64,000 nt of DNA from Clarireedia homoeocarpa. Lineage: Eukaryota; Ascomycota; Leotiomycetes; Helotiales; Rutstroemiaceae. The stretch lies in assembly GCA_001465935.1 (NCBI GenBank), contig LNKV01000030.1:7443-71442 (forward strand). The letters run 5' to 3'. The notes below the pieces were generated by a model. It saw only the letters and a program-made list of their open reading frames with translations, did not search any database and was not told the origin of the DNA. Below are positions 1-11,603 of the stretch, piece by piece; the first letter of the stretch is position 1; the number at the start of each line of letters is the position of its first letter. Made by a program: the position numbers and the translations under genes.

Positions 1-1480
1 ATTAAGTTCGATTTAAATAAAACTAAACTAATATATTTTTATATTAGTTAAAAAGCGATTAATCTGGTTAATTTACCGAATAGCTAAGTAATATACTTTT
101 TAAAAGTAGTTAAGTAGCTAGATATTTATTTTAATAAGATATTAAAATTTAAATATTATATATTAATATATATTAGTTAAACTAAAATCGCTTTTTTATA
201 AATTAGTTAACTAATTAATATTCAATATAGTTTATCCCCTTTTATAATATATTAACTTTACTTTGTTTATATTACTAATATATTTGATTATAAGTTCTTT
301 ATATAATAGAAAAACCAAGTTAATATTAAAAGCTAATTATAAAGTTTATAAAACTTAGTACTATATAAAATCCTAAGTATATTTAAAACTAGTTTAATAA
401 AAATAGAAGTTATATTAGTCTTACTTTAAATATAATTAGATATAGTAATTTATTAATATACTTTTAAAATACTAAAGTTAATTAAAAACTATTTTAACTA
501 TTAATTAGTTTAAGCCTAGTTACTAGCTTTTAATAATAATAATAATAATAATAATAATCTAATTCTAAAAAATACTAAACTAATTTAAATAATCTAAATT
601 AGATAATTAATATACTATTTAATTAATTTTACTAGTTTCGAAAAAATCTAGTTATTTAAATTTCCCCTCTAAATAGTTATTATATCTTATATAGTTTAAA
701 TTAGTTGTTTATTAAAAGAGAAAAAAGTTAAAAACTATAAAAATAAAGTTTTAATATTAAAAACTAATTAATTATCCTTTTATATAAATAGTTTCTAACT
801 TAATAACTTTTTTAGAATAAATATAAACTTAGTTCTTCTAAACTCTAATTAGGTTTTATTAAGAAGTTATAATTAGAAAATTAGTTTAAAGTAACTAATT
901 TATAATAGAAAGTTAGAGGGTATTATCTAAGTAATCGAATTAACTAGTTAATTAGTATATTAATATCAAGAATATATAGTATATAATAACAACTAATTAA
1001 TATTAACTTATTTAATATTATTAAATAATAATCTAAGTTAAAAACAACTAATCCGAGTTTATAAAACTAGTATCGAAATAATTAAAAAAGATATTAATAT
1101 TAAACTAGAATAGATTTTAAGATATTATAATATCGAAGAGAATAAACTAGTTAATAAATTAGTTAAAAAAGATATTAGTATTAATCCCTATTCGATTATA
1201 ACTAGTTTCGGCTACTTTAGCTCTATTATCAAGTATATTAAATCTTAAAACTAAGTATTAGTATTAGAATAATATATTAAATCGAAAGTTAATTACTTAG
1301 TTTAAAAGACTAATTATTTATTAATTTATAAATTAGTTATTTGAAATAAACTTTCAATCCTACTTAGTATAAAGTATATAATTATTAGTGCCTTTTATTA
1401 ATTTAAAATAGATTATAAATAATTTAAAGTTTATTTATACTAATTAGACTTTAGTCTATTTAATAAGTATATATTATATA
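1..1480 (+). mobile_element. LINE retrotransposon copy A, 3' part, RIP-degraded
   Basis: This is the 3' end of a non-LTR retrotransposon; the window edge cuts it inside the reverse transcriptase. Position 1 matches position 5706 of copy B and the two stay similar to about 1480/7195, differing mainly by C/T and G/A changes. It holds the tail of the reverse transcriptase and the RNase H domain: near 1132-1170 a damaged NIEGN-type motif followed by KLVNKLVKK is readable, typical of LINE RNase H (usual form GNELADKLAKE). A TAA microsatellite lies near 528-557. Stop codons are frequent and nearly all TAA/TAG. Extreme AT richness and loss of CA/TG dinucleotides point to RIP. It cannot encode a working protein. 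A Tad1-like clade is plausible but not proven. Confidence 0.85.
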
Positions 1481-1499
1481 AACGAGAAAGAGAAGTACG

Positions 1500-4400
1500 A
1501 AAAAATATATATAACTATCAAAAACGATCGAATCTTTTACTATAACGATTAATTATAATATAGTAGTTTGAATAAAGTAATCGGCTTTATTGTACAACCC
1601 GGCGCCACCGAGTTATTGTTATCGGTATCGAAAAGTAAGGTTTTTACTCTATATCGCGATTTTTTACTAATTTTTCAAAAATATAAAAACTATCAAAAAC
1701 ATTTAAAAAACTATTAAAAAATATATAAAAAATAGTGTTTCTAAATATATCGGCTTCTACAGATCTGTTAAAATTAAAATCACTCTAGTACGACTCTTAG
1801 TTCTCGAGATACCGTCGTTACTATAAAAATTACTTTATATCTTAAAAATCGATTATCTGTTTTAATATATTAAGTTATAATATTAAACTAAAAATATTAT
1901 TTCGGGCTTAATAAAAGGATATTAAAGAATAATTAAGCTATAAGTTTATTTAATAAAGTTTTTTCGAGATTAATATACTTTCTAAAAAGAGAGATTTTAA
2001 TACTATTTAAAATAGAAGGCCCCTTAATATCAATTAATTAAAATACTTAGAACTTAGAAACTAATTTCTTTTTAATTATCTCTTTAACTACTTTAACTAT
2101 TATTAAGTCTAGTTCTCTAGTTCTAGTTATAGATATTACTTTGTTATTAACTTTATTAACTACTTATAAATTTTACCTTGAAATTAATATATTTAGTCTT
2201 TTAGATAATCTAAATATAAATCTCTTTTTTAGACTTATTATAAATAAAATCTTATTTCGGTTATTTAAAAGAACCAACTTTTTTTTTTTAACTAATTAAA
2301 CTAATAAAAATCCGAGAATTATTAAACCCGCTAGCGACTTTACTAACGTTAAAATCCTATAAACCTATAACTTATTAATTAAAGTCTTATTATTAGTTAA
2401 GTTTAAAAAAAAGTAAATTGATATTTTAAATTTAATTAAAATCTTTTAGAAATATATTAAGTTTAACTAAATCAAGAAAACTAGTTAATTACTAGTAGAA
2501 TAAATTAATAATTTAGAATATATAATTAGATATATTAAGATTAAAGTTACTACTAATATTAATATAATTAAAATAATTTAAACTAAAGTTAAATCCCTTA
2601 ATATCGAAAAATTAAATACTAATCTAGTTATTTCGCTTAATACTATATTTAATATTAAACTTAATATTAAACTTAATATTATTATTAAACCGACTTTCAC
2701 TTTAATAACTATTACTAATACTAATAACTTATAAACTATTATCGATATTAAAAGGTTTATTAAGAAGATTAAAAAAATAGTTAATCGACTAATTCTAATT
2801 CGAGATTAATATAAGTTTATTTCTTTATTATAACTTTGAAACTTATTTAATAAAGTTTTTAAATTAAAAGGTATTAAAGAACTTGTTATATTAACTATTT
2901 CGATTATAACTAATAAAAAGAACTTAGTTATTATTATTATAGCCTTTTATATTATTAACTTCTTAATTAAGAAGTTAATAATTTAAGAAAAGACTATTAG
3001 TTTCTAGACTATTTAAAAGAATAAACTATAGTTTAAAGTAGTATTATATAATATTCCGACTAATAACTTTAATATATTTAATAGAATAGAGCTAGTCTTA
3101 AATAAATTTAAGATTTTTAATAAGAGTCTAAAGTTAAAACCTATTAAACTACTTTATTAGCTTAATTTAGCTGATAACTAAGTGACTAAAAGGGCTAGTT
3201 TAATAGTAGTTTTATTTATAACTAGTAAAGAAGTAGATAAATATATATATAACTATATATATATATAACTAGAACTAATTATTAAGTCGAAAAGCTATTA
3301 GCTATAACTAGGTCTACTTAATATATTAAGTACTTAGACTTTGAGTATATAATATAATATTGTAAAAAAGTAGTTAAATATAATCTATATAATAAGTTAT
3401 ATAATACCTTTTAATATTATTATAATATTTATAATAAAAGGGGTAAAAGCTGTTTTTACCTAGTATTTAAATATACTAATTGCGGACTAGTATATAGTAC
3501 TAACTCTAAAGATTATAAAGTATATAAAGTTACTAAACAGATTAGTTTATAATTAGCTCGGATATTAGAATTATATAAATAAATTTAAACTGAAGTAGTC
3601 TAGTAATTAAATTAGTACTATAATTAGCTATTGAGTTTAATATCGATTTAATAATAATCTAAGAACCCTGGATTATTACCGACACTAGTACCGGCGCTAG
3701 CACCGGCGCTAGCAACTTCTTAAATAGTTGGTTAATATTATATATTAGTTTTACTTAAATCTTAACTTTTGTAAAAAACTTCTAATTATAAACTTTTGTT
3801 TATATCGCTAAAATACTAGCTACTAGTATAATGTTAGCGGCTAATAATATTAATTCCGACTTATTAGTATTAAAGCTAGGCGAGGGGAGTAATACACTCG
3901 AAATAGTCAATGTTTATAACGAGACTAGTTAAGTCGAAAGCGAATTAGTTAAAATAATTAAAAGAAGTTTATTTCTAAAAGCTATTTTGATTAATTCGCT
4001 TATATTAAAGGATTTTAATATATACTACCCTTAGTAAAACTCTAATTCGGTTATTACCTTAAATAGAACCTAATTAGCTAATTAGATCGAAAATAATAAC
4101 CTTGATTTATTAAATAATCCCGGGACTAATACCTTCTTTAAAGAGACTAGTTAGTTAGTTATTGATTTAATTTTAACTACTTCAGGGTTAGCGAGGTGTA
4201 TTGATGATTAGTAAGTATTAGATAATATTAGTTCAGATTACCTATTAATTTTATTTACTATAAAAAGATAAAATCAAGAGTTAAATAACCTGCTTCAATC
4301 TTATAATACTAAGTTAGTTGATTAGAGACTATTTAAGACTAGTCTAGTTGATTTAGTCGAAAATAGCTTAATTCTTAATCAGGAACCCCCAGAGTTCACT

Positions 4401-7195
4401 AGAATTAATTTAAAGCTTAATACAACTAATTAAAGCTATTTAGAGTCGATTAGCTCGGAACTAACTCGATTAATCGGGCTAGTAGCTAATAAAGCGATTC
4501 CTAAAATAAAGCCGATACTAAGAGCTAAGCCTTAGTAGACTAGTAAGTTAAAATATTTAAGAAAATCGATATTATTAACTTAAAGAAAATTAAAACTAAA
4601 TTTATTAGATCTAGCTTTTTATTAAAAATAATACTAACTAGTATATAATTCTTATTTTTCAGTTATTAAATATACTAAAAAGGATTACTAGAATAGTTTC
4701 TTAGAGACTAGCGACCTAAAGATAATTTATAAAGCTTTTAGTTATACTAAGTTTTATTTAGATTACAAACTATCGACTATTTCCGACCAAACTAGCTTTA
4801 AAGGAAAAGTGATAATTTTAAAAACTACTTTTTTCCTAAAGCTCTCTTCATCGACTAGTTCTAATTAAACAGGTTATATAACTAATAGCTAGCTCGAGCT
4901 AGTAATTAGCGAGCTAAAATTAGCTTGTTCGATTAAAATTAAAAGAAAAATATCTAGACCCGATAGAATTACTTAAGATATTATTAATAAAGTTTATCAA
5001 GCTATTTCTAATATATTCTTCTAGATATATAACTTATTAATTAATTTTAGTTACTATCCTATTTATTAGAAACAAGTTACTAATACTATATTTAAAAAAC
5101 TAGTTAAACTTGATTATTTAATCTTAAAAGTATATAGAGTTATCTCGTTTTTTAATTATTTAGATAAAATAAATAAAAGGATACTAATTAAGAGACTAGT
5201 TTATTTAGCCGAGACTACTAACTTATTATATAATTTCTAAATTAGTAGTAAGTTTAAAAAGTCTATTATTAATATAATACTAATACTAATAACTAAAATC
5301 TAAAATAATATTAAGTTTAAAATATCGGTCTTATTCTTTAATATTAAAAGAGCTTTCGACTATATCTTAAAAAATCAATTATTAATAGTATTAAAGAAAC
5401 TTAGTCTTCTAATTAGTTTTATAATTTAAGTTAACTACTTTTTAAAAGACCGGTTATTAAGACTTAGCTTCGATAGCTATATTAAATTATTCTAGTTAAT
5501 TAATATTAGTATCTCTTAAGATAACCCGATTAGTTCTATTTTATTTTTAATTTATATCCGCGACCTCTTCTTATTAATTAGCTATTTAGTTTAGTTATAT
5601 ATAGACGATATAGTGTTAGCGACTAGCTTGACTAGCTTAAAAAAGAATTATTAAATATTAGAAAGAGAAGCTAAAAAGCTTTATATATTTAAAATATTAA
5701 ATAGTATTAAGTTCGATTTAAATAAAACTAAACTAATATATTTTTATACTAACTGAAAAGCGATTAATCCGGTCAATTTATTAAATAGCTAAGTAATATA
5801 TCTTTTAAAAGTAGTTAGATAGCTAGGTATTTATTTTAATAAAATACTAAAATTTAAATACTATATATTAATATATATCAACTAAGTTAAAACCACTTTT
5901 CTACGAATTAGCTAACTAGTTAATATTTAATATAATTTATTCTTTTTTATAATATACTAGCTTTACCTCGCTTGTATTATTAGTATATTCGACTATAGGT
6001 CCTCTATATAATAGAAAAACTAAGCTAGTATTAAAAGCTAGTTATAAAACTTATAAAATCTAGTACTATATAAAATCCTAAATATATTTAAAACTAGTTT
6101 AGTAATACTAATAGAAGTAGAAACTATATTAGTCCCCCTCTAAATCCGGTTAGATATAGCTACTTATTAATATACTTTTAGAATATTAAAATTAGTTAAA
6201 AACTATTTTATCTACTAACTAGTCTAGACTTAATCAAGACTAGCCTCTGATAACAATAGTAATAGTAATAACGATAATACTAATTTAATCTTAAATATAA
6301 CTAGATTAACTTAAATAGTCTGGATTAGACGATTAATATATTATTTAACCGACTTTATTAACCTCGAAAAAATCTAGTTATTTAAATTCCTTCTTTAGAT
6401 AGTTACTATATCTTATATAATCTAAATTAACTAGTTACTAAAAGAGAAAGAAGCTAAAAGTTATAAAGATAAAGTCTTAATACTAATAACTAATTAATTA
6501 TCTTTTTATATAAATAGTTTCTAATTTAATAACTTTTTTAGAATAGATATAAACTTAGTCTTTCTAGACTCTAATCAGACTTTATTAAGAAACTATAATT
6601 AGAATATTAGTTTAAAGTAGCTAGTTTATAATAGAGAGTTAAAGGGTATTATTTAAGTAATTAAATTAACTAACTAATTAGTATATTAATATCAAGAATA
6701 TATAATATATAACGATAACTAATTAATATTAGTTTATTTAATATCGCTAAATAACAATCTAAGTTAAGAATAACTAATTCGAGTTATCGAAGCTAGTATC
6801 GAAATAGTCAAAAAAGGTATTAATATTAAATTAAAATAGGTCTCAAGATATTATAATATTGAAGGGAATAAGTTAGCTAATAAATTAGTTAAAGAAAGTA
6901 CTAGTACTAATCTCTATATAACTACAACTAGTTTTAGTTATCTTGATTTCACTATTAAGTATATTAAGTCTTAAGACTAAGTACTAGTACTAGAATAATA
7001 TACTAAATCGAAAGCTAACTAATTAACCGAAAAGACTAATTATTTATTAATTTATAAATTAGTTACTTGAAATAAACTCTCGATCCTATTTAGTACAAAA
7101 TATATAACTACTAACACCTTTTATCAATTTAAAATATATTATAAATACTTTAAAGTTTATTTATATTAATTAAGTTTTAATCTGTTTAATAGATA
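1500..7195 (+). mobile_element. LINE retrotransposon copy B, near full length, RIP-degraded (endonuclease, RT, RNase H)
   Basis: This is the most complete LINE copy. About 1500-3560 corresponds to a gag-like ORF1 region with a possible zinc-knuckle remnant near 3350-3500. ORF2 remnants follow in a single frame: VNVYNE (3906-3923) and DFNIYYP followed by two stops and NSNS (4011 onward) mark the AP-type endonuclease, where the usual motif has WW, so TGG codons became TAG/TAA. The reverse transcriptase shows KRAFDY near 5349-5363 (family form KGAFD), NPISSILFLIYIRDL near 5526-5570 and the catalytic YIDD at 5598-5609. RNase H shows NIEGNKLANKL near 6855-6887. All these motifs fall in the same frame over about 3 kb, so the copy was killed by point mutation rather than by indels. 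Family knowledge places this order (gag, EN, RT, RNase H) in Tad1/I-like fungal LINEs. Confidence 0.9.
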
Positions 7196-8400
7196 TATAT
7201 ATAGTTAAAAAGAGATTATAGAATATTTAATACTAGTATACTATTAATTTGCTTTAATACAAAGAAAACTAAAAAATAAACTAAATACTAATTAATTAAA
7301 TTTAGAGCTTTTATTTAATACTAAATCCGGAATAGATACTAGTCTAGTTTATATAAACGAAACTAATATCTGCTTTTAAAAATATTATCTGACTAGATCG
7401 GAAGCTCTATTATAAGTTAAAAATACGAAAATAATATTAAGACTCTTAATATTATATAATTAAACTATTTAAATTTAATATTTTCCTTAATACTATTTAG
7501 ATCTAGAGTTTTACTTTTTAGTTATTATTATCGTTGTTTTTTATTTACTAGGGCTAGACCCTTAATATTATTTTAATAAATTGGAAAAATATATAACTAG
7601 CTTATATATACTTAGACGCTAACAAGATAGCTACTAACCGACTTACTATAATCTTAGATTTATATAAGTTATTAAAAGGAAAAAAAAAAAAAAAAAAAAA
7701 TAAGTATATATATAGTTAAAAAGAGATTATAGAGTATTTAATACTAGTATACCGTTAATTTACTTTAATATAAAAGAAACTAAGAGATAAACTAAATATT
7801 AACTAATTAAATTTAAAATTTTTATTTAGTATTAAACTTGGAATAAATATTAATTTAGTTTATATAAGTGAAACTAATATCTATTCTTAAAAATATTATT
7901 TAACTAAGTTAAAAGCCTAATTTATAAGCTAAAATATAAAAATAATATTAAAACTCTTAATATTATATAATTAAACTATTTAAACTTAATATTTTCTTTA
8001 ATATTATTTAGATCTAAAATTTTACTTTTTAGTTATTATATTATTTTTATCTCTTTTATTAAAGCTAGACTCTTAATATTATTTTAATAAATTAGAAATA
8101 TATATAACTAGTTTATATATATTTAGATATTAATAGAATAACTACTAACCGATTTATTATAATTTTAGATTTATATAGATTATTAAAAAGAATAAATATA
8201 AAAAAAAGAAAGTTATATAATATATTAAATATTAATTAATTAAGTTTATAATTATTATTTAATATTAAACCCGGAATAAACACTAGTCTAGTTTATATAA
8301 ATAAGATTAATATCTATTTCTAAAAATATTATTTAACTAAATTAGAAGTTTAATTTATAAATTAAGATATAAAAATAATAAATAATATAATAAATTAAAA
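7189..8400 (+). repeat. About 512-bp tandem units between LINE copies B and C
   Basis: Unit 1 starts at about 7189 and unit 2 at about 7701; both begin with the same stretch around AGTTAAAAAGAGATTATAGA and align throughout. A third unit (about 8190-8400) is truncated at its start and its end. Unit 1 ends in an A-run of about 21 bases (7680-7700), and unit 2 in a weaker A-rich tail. A short remnant of similar sequence seems to lie at the A/B junction near 1470-1505 as well. The units could be tandem 5'-UTR monomers of the LINE, or a separate SINE-like retroposon inserted repeatedly; the A-tail and the 5' truncation favour retroposition. All units are RIP-mutated. Confidence 0.7.
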
Positions 8401-10490
8401 AAACTTAGTATTTATACTTTTATTGAAAACAATCTAATCTTTCTTAATTATAACTAATTATAATATAATAGATCGAATAAAATAATCAACTTTATTTTAT
8501 AATTTAATATTACTGAATTATTATTATTATTATCGAAAATTATATTTTTTACTTTATATTTTAAGTTTTTATTAATATTTCAAAAAATATAAAAATAAAT
8601 AAAAATAAATAAAAGTCTATTAAAAAACTAATAAAAAATACTACTTTCTAATATATTAACTTTTATAAATCTTTTAAATTAAAAATTACTTTAATATAAT
8701 ATTTAGTTTCTAAGTTATAATTATTATTATTAAAATTTATTTTATATTCTAAATACTTTTAAATCTAAATTATCGATAATATTATCAACTTTATTATAAA
8801 TATTAATAAAAATATTTTATTTTATTATATCGATATTTATAATTTAAAAAAGTTTATTTATATATTACTATAATTATTATATCGTTGTTATTAGTACTTC
8901 TAATATTTCTAGAAATCTAATATTAAATATAATATTAAGTTTAAATCTTTAATTCGAGTTTAATAAAATAATATTAAATTAATATTAAAGCTTGATTTTT
9001 AAAAATAATAAATTCGTTAAAATAAAAAAATCTTCGATTTTTATTAATTAATATATTTAGAATATAGATATTATTTCTTTTCTAATTATCTTTTTAATTT
9101 AAATTATAATTTGATTAAGTTTACTAGTTATTATTAATATAAATATAAATAGAAATATATCGTTATTATTATCTACTATTAAATATTTTAACTTATAAAT
9201 TAATTTATCTAACTTGTTTAATAATTTAAACTCGGACTTTTTAAATAGATTTATTATAAATATTATTACTAGATCTAATAATATTTTACTTTATTTTTTT
9301 TAAAAGAATTAACTTTTTTACTTTAATTTAGAATAATAAAATCTCGAAAATTACCGAATTAATTAATATAAATCTAATTAATTAATTAATTTTAAAAGTT
9401 TATAATCTATTAATTAAAGTTTATATTATTTCTAACTTTTATAATTAATAAATATTTTTTTAAACTTAATTAAAATATTCCGGGATTATATTAAATTAAG
9501 AAAAGTAAGAAAGATTATTAATTTACTAATATTTTAAATTAATAATTTAAAATATATTATCTATAAAATAAAAGTTCTAATTAAACTTTTAAAAACTTAA
9601 AAACTAGTTTAGCTTTTAATAAAAACTTTTAATATCGAAAAATTAAATATTAATCTAATTAGTTTATTTAATACTAAATTTAATATTAACTTTAATATTA
9701 TTTTTAAACTTTCTTTTATTTTAATAACTAACATTAATATAATTGATTTTTAAATTATAATAGAAGTTAAAAAGTTTATTAAAAAGATTAAAAAGATTAT
9801 TAATTAATTAATTTTAATCTAGAATTAATATATACTAAATTCTTTATTTTTATTTCGAAATTTATTTAATAAAGCTTTTAAATTAAAAAGTATTAAAAAA
9901 CCGGTTATTTCGATTATTTCGATTATAACTAAGAAGAAGAATCTAATTATTATTATTATAACTTTTTATATTATTAACTTTTTAATTAAGAAGTTAGTAA
10001 TTTAAGAAAAAACTATTAGTTTTTAAATTATTTAAAAAAACGAATTATAATTTAAAGTAGTATTATATAAGATTCCAACTAATAATTCTAATATATTTAA
10101 TAGAATAAAACTAGTTTTAAATAAATTTAAAACTTTTAATAAAAGTTTAATATTAAAACTTATTAAACTATTTTATTAATTTAGTTTAATTAATAACTAA
10201 GTAACTAAAAAAACTAATTTAGTAATAATCTTATTTATAATTAATAAGAAAGTAAATAAATATATATATAATTATATATATATAATCAGAACTAATTATT
10301 AAACTAAAAGATTATTAATAATAATTAAATCTATATAGTATATTAAATATTTAAGTTTTAAATATATAATATAATATTATAAAAAAGTAACTAAATATAA
10401 TTTATATAATAAATTATATAATACTTTCTAATATTATTATAGTATTTATAATAAAAAACATAAAAACTATTTTTATCTAATATTTAAATA
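8400..10490 (+). mobile_element. LINE retrotransposon copy C, 5' part, RIP-degraded and interrupted
   Basis: This stretch repeats about 1500-3473 of copy B (for example 1741 onward matches about 8641 onward), with heavier conversion to A and T than copy B. It covers the 5' region and the gag-like ORF1 but stops at 10490, where copy B continues (position 3473). At the break a run of 12 T residues begins (10491-10502), followed by sequence of normal composition. No endonuclease or reverse transcriptase of this copy is present in the window; the rest was lost, or lies beyond the insertion or the assembly gap. Confidence 0.8.
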
Positions 10491-10558
10491 TTTTTTTTTT
10501 TTATTCCTTTTAACGACCTGTGTGAGTCTAAGACTATAGTAGGTCGGCTAGCAGCTAT
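10491..10558. other. T-run and short normal-composition segment before the gap
   Basis: Twelve T residues at 10491-10502 mark an abrupt change from RIP-mutated LINE sequence to unmutated sequence of ordinary base composition. A T-run at such a junction could be the poly(A) tail of a retroposon inserted on the - strand, or the edge of a misjoined contig. The 56 following bases show no recognisable feature. Confidence 0.5.
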
Positions 10559-10730
10559 NNNNNNNNNNNNNNNNNNNNNNNNNNNNNNNNNNNNNNNNNN
10601 NNNNNNNNNNNNNNNNNNNNNNNNNNNNNNNNNNNNNNNNNNNNNNNNNNNNNNNNNNNNNNNNNNNNNNNNNNNNNNNNNNNNNNNNNNNNNNNNNNNN
10701 NNNNNNNNNNNNNNNNNNNNNNNNNNNNNN
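10559..10730. other. Assembly gap (172 N)
   Basis: The sequence is N from 10559 to 10730. The gap sits inside repeats, so the true distance between the two sides is unknown and the adjacent elements may not be neighbours at the distance shown. Confidence 0.99.
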
Positions 10731-11110
10731 AAGCATCGGATCTCAAGACATCCCCAGCACTGCTTCGAGACTTCCATCGAGCCAACCCGAAGGTGCCTGG
10801 CCCCCCAGTACTTCTCCCCGAATAGCTTCGATTATGGGAATCCGGAGAAGACGACTATGACTATGCTGAGGGAGACCACCCGATGACTGCGGCAAATAAG
10901 AAGCGATTCCTGAACTTTGTGACACCTAAAGCATGATGTCGCCAAACTGAGAAGCCACTATCATTATTCCTACAACTACATTCATTTATTGCGGACCATT
11001 TAGGTCATTTACACTCATTAAGAAGAAACCTTAAGGATATGCAATTCAGACAATAATTAACAAAGCAATTGGGACGCTCGAGGGCGAGCTTTTTTGGAAG
11101 GGGGGGGTGA
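10731..11110 (+). mobile_element. 3' internal end of an LTR retrotransposon, with polypurine tract
   Basis: From 10732 one + frame reads LKTSPALLRDFHRANPKVPG, resembling the extreme C-terminus of Ty3/gypsy polyproteins that follow the chromodomain. It reaches a stop at about 10821, but the same frame continues to a second stop near 10936. At 11094-11109 a purine run (GGAAGGGGGGGG core) lies directly before the LTR, the place where the plus-strand primer of reverse transcription is found. Base composition is normal, so this copy was not hit by RIP. The gypsy assignment is inference from the short peptide; the retrotransposon end itself is well supported by the purine tract plus LTR. Confidence 0.6.
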
Positions 11111-11327
11111 TGTGATGATTCTGACCGAATTATCACGATGCTACATAAGGACATGACCTCCCTGGGGGTGAGTCAGACATCAGGCATGCATTAGCATACA
11201 TTAGCATACACGTGATATAGCACATGATCACTTCCTGTATATAAGCCTTCGGGCCCTTATGATCCTCTTAGCTCTGTAGTTGTTAATTCTAAGGTCATTC
11301 AGTGTCTTAACTGGCAGTCTCGTCACA
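11111..11327 (+). repeat. 3' long terminal repeat (217 bp)
   Basis: The segment starts TGTGA and ends TCACA, the short inverted TG...CA ends expected of an LTR, and is preceded immediately by a polypurine tract. Inside, GTATATAAGCC (about 11237-11247) is a good TATA box, followed by a CT-rich stretch, as in the U3-R part of an LTR. The 5' LTR is not in the window (assembly gap), so identity of the pair and a target-site duplication cannot be checked here. Confidence 0.7.
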
Positions 11328-11494
11328 AAGGGGTTAAAATAGTAAGTAACTAAGGGGGTAAGCGGGAGAGGGAAATCGAGAGAATAGTCGAAACCAACAA
11401 TAAAGCAATAGCAAACCTACGAGCATCGCATTATCATCCATCATGCACAGAAGCAAACAAAATAAGAAGGAAATCATAAAAATAAAGGAAAGAG

Positions 11495-11502
11495 AAAAAA
11501 AA
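11495..11502 (-). terminator. RNA polymerase III terminator of tRNA-Ile
   Basis: An A8 run on the + strand reads as T8 on the - strand, about 14 bases past the 3' end of the tRNA gene. Confidence 0.75.
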
Positions 11503-11516
11503 TACAAAAGACAAAC

Positions 11517-11603
11517 TGGTCACTACGAGGGTCGAACTCGCGACCTTGGCGTCGACTAAACAGTCTATTAGCACCACGCTCTAACCAACTGAGCTAAGCG
11601 ACC
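11517..11603 (-). tRNA. tRNA-Ile (AAU) with 13-nt intron
   Basis: Read on the - strand the gene begins GGTCGCTTAGCTCAGTTGG and ends GTTCGACCC...AGTGACCA. The acceptor stem pairs GGTCGCT with AGTGACC (one G-U). The D arm contains TAGCTCAGTTGGTTAGA (A box), and the T arm GTTCGACCC (B box). The anticodon stem TGGTG/CGCCA encloses the loop CTAAT-A-A with anticodon AAT. A 13-nt intron (GACTGTTTAGTCG) sits one base 3' of the anticodon, the canonical position. The discriminator base is A. On the - strand it is followed by a run of eight T (11495-11502 on the + strand), a normal RNA polymerase III terminator. Confidence 0.95.

Noticed and set aside
1..10490. Mitochondrial insertion or centromere as explanation for the AT-rich block
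   Set aside because: LINE endonuclease, reverse transcriptase and RNase H motifs are readable in frame, and the copies repeat each other; no mitochondrial genes are seen.
10484..10785. ORFs running through the N block
   Set aside because: They exist only because N codons contain no stops; the real sequence is unknown.
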